Shown one piece after another: positions 16,286-19,025 of a stretch of 19,025 bases of DNA. The notes beneath the pieces are model-generated. The model had not been told where the DNA came from. It searched no databases and saw only the letters and a program-made list of their open reading frames with translations. The DNA lies in contig JAKABE010000024.1 in the NCBI GenBank assembly GCA_021801945.1, positions 1 through 19,025 of the forward strand, written 5' to 3'. Positions within the stretch are counted from its first letter, which is position 1. Each line of letters begins with the position of its first letter. A program made the translations under genes and the position numbers. The stretch is from Acidobacteriota bacterium. Its GTDB lineage: Bacteria > Acidobacteriota > Terriglobia > Terriglobales > Acidobacteriaceae.

Positions 16286-16541
16286 TCCGAGGCGGCCTTG
16301 CTGGATGCGGTCCCCTGCACGCCAACAGCAAGGACGCCGCCCGCCGCGTGAAGGCCATCCGCGAAGGCGTGAAGGCGCTGGGCAAACACCCGGGAATCGG
16401 CCGGCCCGTCGAAGAGATGCTGCCGGAGTTCCGCCACTGAATTGTCGAATTCGGCCACGGAACCTACTTGATTCTCTATGACTTCGATGGAAAATAGCGG
16501 GCATCTTGCCCTCCGGCACGGGCTCTAAACGGGAGGCTGGG
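16286..16541 (+). pseudogene. Decayed ParE/RelE-type toxin with frameshifts and nonsense codons
   Basis: Three frames together spell a ParE-like toxin. SEAALLDAV lies at 16286-16312. After a frame change comes ANSKDAARRVKAIREGVKAL, then GKHPGIGRPVEEMLPEFRH up to TGA (16438-16440), probably a former Trp codon. Beyond it the same frame continues IVEFGHGTYLILYDFDGK to TAG (16495-16497). A further frame gives LRHG (16511-16522) and another KREAG (16527-16541), matching the ParE ending ILAxRHGREAGY. Intact ParE toxins are about 95-100 residues and inhibit gyrase or, for RelE relatives, cleave mRNA. This copy cannot be functional as read. Confidence 0.75.
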
Positions 16542-16579
16542 GTCGGACTCCGGCGTCGGGTTTTCTCTGCATCCTTCAC

Positions 16580-16588
16580 TGCTAAACT
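16580..16588 (+). promoter_or_regulatory. Extended -10 promoter candidate immediately upstream of mfd
   Basis: TGC followed by TAAACT gives an extended -10 element (four of six bases of TATAAT plus TGn). It ends 8 nt before the mfd ATG, so initiation 6-8 nt downstream would place the RNA 5' end at or next to the start codon. No Shine-Dalgarno sequence precedes this ATG, which fits a leaderless message. Confidence 0.35.
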
Positions 16589-16596
16589 GATCTCAA

Positions 16597-19025
16597 ATGA
16601 TTCTCCCGTTTGTCCGCGAGATCTTCGCGGAGCTGGAGCGTTCGTCGGCCTTTGAGCGTATCCGCAGGCACCTGAGCCTGGGTGCGGGACGGAGACGTGT
16701 GTCGGGGCTTACGGCGACGGCGCGGGCTCTTTATCTGCCTTTGATGGCGCGCGCGGCCCGGCAGCCGGTGGTGGTGATGGTGGCCGACAACAAGGCTGCC
16801 GAGGCGCTGGAGCCGATGCTGCGCGCGGGCTGCGAGCTGACCAACGCGGTGGATCCGGCACGCGTTACGCGGCTGCCGGCTCACGATGTGCTTCCCTTTG
16901 AGAATCTTTCTCCCCATCCGGGCGTGCAGGAGCAACGCGCCACCGCCCTATGGAAGCTGGCCACCGGCGCCACCGACATCGTCATCGCTCCCGTGGAAGC
17001 GGCCGCGCTCCGGCTGTTTGATCGCGACTACTACGCCGGTCTCGCCGTAACGCTCCGCCGCGGCGAAGAGGTGGACCCTGAGGTGCTCACCGGCCACCTG
17101 GCCTCCGTGGGCTACACGCAGGTGGATCTGGTGGAGATGCCGGGCCAGTTTACGCGCCGCGGCGGGATCGTGGACGTCTACTCGCCGGAATCCGACCGGC
17201 CGGTGCGCATCGAGTTCTTCGGCGACGTGATTGAGACCCTGCGTAGGTTCGATCCGGAAACCCAGCGCTCGCAGTCTGGTCTCGATGAAGCCCTGCTCCT
17301 GCCTTTGACCGAGACTCCGGTGACAGAGCATCTGCTGGCCGCCGTGAATGCGCGGCTCAGCCGCCAGCGTGTCGAGATGGAGGACGAAGAGATGGCCGCC
17401 GCGGCCGCCGCGGCGGGCGGCGTCAGCGTCTTTCCGGGTTGGGAGTTTTTCGCTTCCGTGGCCGGCGCGGAAAAGTCTTTGCTCACGCTGGTTCCCAAGT
17501 GCGCGCTCTTCGTGGACGAGCCGGCCATGGTGCGTAACCAGATTGACCGCTGGTGGAACAAGGTCGAGCAGCGCCATGAGCGCTCCGGAATCGGTTCGCT
17601 GATCCGCCCTGAAGACATTTACCTGCGCCCCGAGGTCGTGCAGGCTGCGCTACAGTCGCACATGGGGCTCGACCTGGATCAACTGGGCGCCGTGGACGTG
17701 CTCGAAGAAGACGCGACCCTGGGTGAGATCGAGATGGCGACCCGGCCCACGCTGCGGTTTCACGGCTCAATTCCCGCGCTCACCGAGCAGCTGAAGAACC
17801 TCATGGCGGCGGAGACGCGCACCGTCCTGGCCGCGCCCAACCAGGGCGAAGTCGAGCGGCTGGCCACTGTCCTGCGCGAGTATCAGGTTCCCTACCGCCT
17901 GGGCAGCCGCATCGCGCATCCCGGCGGCGATTCGGTGCTCGAGGAATCCAGTTACCTGGCCGGCGACCTGCGTGTTCCGGTGATTGTCAGGACGCCGTTG
18001 GCTGCGGGTGTCAGCTTCGCCGACGCCAACCTGGTTGTCTTTGGGGCCAACGACCTCTCCGATGAGGCCGACGTGACGGCCACCCGCCGCGCCGCGGAGC
18101 CCAAGCGCTCCAAGACGGCGGCCTTCGTCTCCGACTTCCGCGATCTCACCATTGGCGACTACGTCGTGCACGTTGAGCACGGAATCGCGCAGTACCAAGG
18201 GCTGAAGGAGATTGTGCAGGACGGGCTCTCTGTGGAGTTCATGATCCTGGAGTTTGCCGAGCAGGCCAAGCTCTATGTCCCGCTCACCCGCCTTGACCTG
18301 ATTCAGAAGTACCGCTCCACCGACACCGGACCTGCGCCTCCCCTCAACCGCCTGGGCTCGCAGCAGTGGACCAAGACCAAGGCGCGCGTGCGCAAAGCCA
18401 TGCAGGACATGGCCGGCGAGCTGCTCAAGCTCTACGCCGAGCGCCACACGGCCCAGGGAAACGCCTTCACCAGGGACAATGAGTTCCAACGCGAATTCGA
18501 GGACGCCTTCGACTTCAACGAAACCGACGACCAGGTGGCGGCCATCCGCGCCATCAAAGACGACATGGAGTCATCCACGCCCATGGACCGCCTTCTGTGC
18601 GGCGACGTGGGCTACGGCAAAACTGAAGTGGCCATGCGCGCGGCCTTCAAGGCCGTGCAGGACGGCAAGCAAGTCGCCGTCCTCGCCCCCACCACCGTCC
18701 TCAGCTTCCAACACTTTGAGACCTTCAAGCGCCGCTTCGCCCAGTTTCCCATTCATGTCGAACTGATCTCCCGTTTCCGCACTGCCAAAGAGCAAAAGGA
18801 GATCGTGGACCGCGTCGGAACGGGCAAGGTGGACATTCTCATCGGCACCCACCGCCTGCTCTCCAAAGACATCAAATTCCAGGACCTGGGCCTGCTCATC
18901 GTCGACGAAGAGCAGCGCTTCGGCGTGCGCCACAAGGAGCGCCTCAAGCAACTGCGCAAGGAGATTGACGTGCTGGCCATGAGCGCCACGCCCATTCCGC
19001 GCACGCTGCACATGTCGCTCGTTGG
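16597..19025 (+). CDS. mfd: Transcription-repair coupling factor Mfd (3' end cut by window edge)
   Basis: Mfd pushes or removes RNA polymerase stalled at DNA damage and recruits UvrA for excision repair. The 809 codons present cover roughly two thirds of the usual 1150-1180 residues. The N-terminal UvrB-like module includes LPAHDVLPFENLSPHPGVQE (about 91-110) and QFTRRGGIVDVYSPESDRPV further on. The CarD-like RNA-polymerase-interacting domain starts near 516 (DLTIGDYVVHVEHGIAQYQG). The translocase begins with FNETDDQVAAI, Walker A GDVGYGKTE (669-677), APTTVL, GTHRLL, DEEQRFG (770-776) and SATPIPRTL, where the window ends. An Ala-rich insertion lies near 265-275. The ATG at 16597 has no Shine-Dalgarno; an extended -10 lies 8 nt upstream. 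It follows decayed toxin-antitoxin sequence, so it is probably transcribed alone. Confidence 0.97.
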   Translation, partial: MILPFVREIFAELERSSAFERIRRHLSLGAGRRRVSGLTATARALYLPLMARAARQPVVVMVADNKAAEALEPMLRAGCELTNAVDPARVTRLPAHDVLPFENLSPHPGVQEQRATALWKLATGATDIVIAPVEAAALRLFDRDYYAGLAVTLRRGEEVDPEVLTGHLASVGYTQVDLVEMPGQFTRRGGIVDVYSPESDRPVRIEFFGDVIETLRRFDPETQRSQSGLDEALLLPLTETPVTEHLLAAVNARLSRQRVEMEDEEMAAAAAAAGGVSVFPGWEFFASVAGAEKSLLTLVPKCALFVDEPAMVRNQIDRWWNKVEQRHERSGIGSLIRPEDIYLRPEVVQAALQSHMGLDLDQLGAVDVLEEDATLGEIEMATRPTLRFHGSIPALTEQLKNLMAAETRTVLAAPNQGEVERLATVLREYQVPYRLGSRIAHPGGDSVLEESSYLAGDLRVPVIVRTPLAAGVSFADANLVVFGANDLSDEADVTATRRAAEPKRSKTAAFVSDFRDLTIGDYVVHVEHGIAQYQGLKEIVQDGLSVEFMILEFAEQAKLYVPLTRLDLIQKYRSTDTGPAPPLNRLGSQQWTKTKARVRKAMQDMAGELLKLYAERHTAQGNAFTRDNEFQREFEDAFDFNETDDQVAAIRAIKDDMESSTPMDRLLCGDVGYGKTEVAMRAAFKAVQDGKQVAVLAPTTVLSFQHFETFKRRFAQFPIHVELISRFRTAKEQKEIVDRVGTGKVDILIGTHRLLSKDIKFQDLGLLIVDEEQRFGVRHKERLKQLRKEIDVLAMSATPIPRTLHMSLV

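Noticed and set aside
17767..18489. 240-codon minus-strand frame opposite mfd
   Set aside because: Antisense to the conserved Mfd polymerase-interacting domain; no independent support.

Overview
This 19 kb window is bacterial chromosome of high G+C (about 60% by eye), most likely from an Acidobacteriota (Terriglobia-type) genome. The main pointers are a large Oar-type outer-membrane receptor with an N-terminal carboxypeptidase-regulatory domain, an HTH-plus-TPR protein of a type I associate with this phylum, and large multidomain c-di-GMP enzymes. The taxonomic call is an inference; there is no rRNA or other direct marker. Both ends cut through genes (nusB on the left, mfd on the right). I see no insertion sequence, CRISPR array, tRNA or rRNA.

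Layout. 1-3095 (minus): a housekeeping cluster read pyrG -> ribH -> nusB. ribH is unusual because a glyoxalase/VOC-like domain is fused in frame to the lumazine synthase. ribH and nusB overlap in a TTGA stop/start. 3389-6761 (minus): a small two-helix membrane protein with an HTH/CPLC/H metal-ligand-like cluster, followed by the Oar/TonB-dependent receptor, which ends at a strong intrinsic terminator. 6970-10875 (minus): a 1301-residue PAS(x6)-GGDEF-EAL-CZB protein containing a tandem PAS duplication. 10876-11288: a divergent intergenic region with a 17-bp palindrome, a split direct repeat carrying two DnaA-box-like octamers, and an extended -10 promoter candidate. 11289-12230 (plus): the HTH+TPR protein. 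12227-13168 (minus): a homocysteine S-methyltransferase whose stop codon overlaps that of the convergent HTH+TPR gene. 13169-13547: a non-coding region with a hairpin and at most a 32-codon ORF. 13548-16064 (plus): a membrane-anchored HD-GYP-GAF-GGDEF protein. 16065-16541: a decayed ParD/ParE-type toxin-antitoxin module. 16597-end (plus): mfd, apparently with a promoter so close to the ATG that the mRNA could be leaderless.

How it fits together. Nucleotide and flavin synthesis and transcription functions (pyrG, ribH, nusB, mfd) bracket an accessory core. That core is dominated by c-di-GMP turnover: two multidomain enzymes about 2.7 kb apart, each with both a synthase-type and a phosphodiesterase-type domain. 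The EAL phosphodiesterase looks intact in the first, and both the HD-GYP and GGDEF domains look intact in the second. The first ends in a zinc-binding CZB domain, and the gene pair next to it (metal-ligand-rich small protein plus outer-membrane receptor) may also concern metals, but that link is only suggestive. I did not find a clearly new defence or mobile system. The best candidates for something undescribed are the VOC-RibH fusion, the small protein/receptor pair, and the HTH-TPR regulator with its repeat-bearing upstream region.
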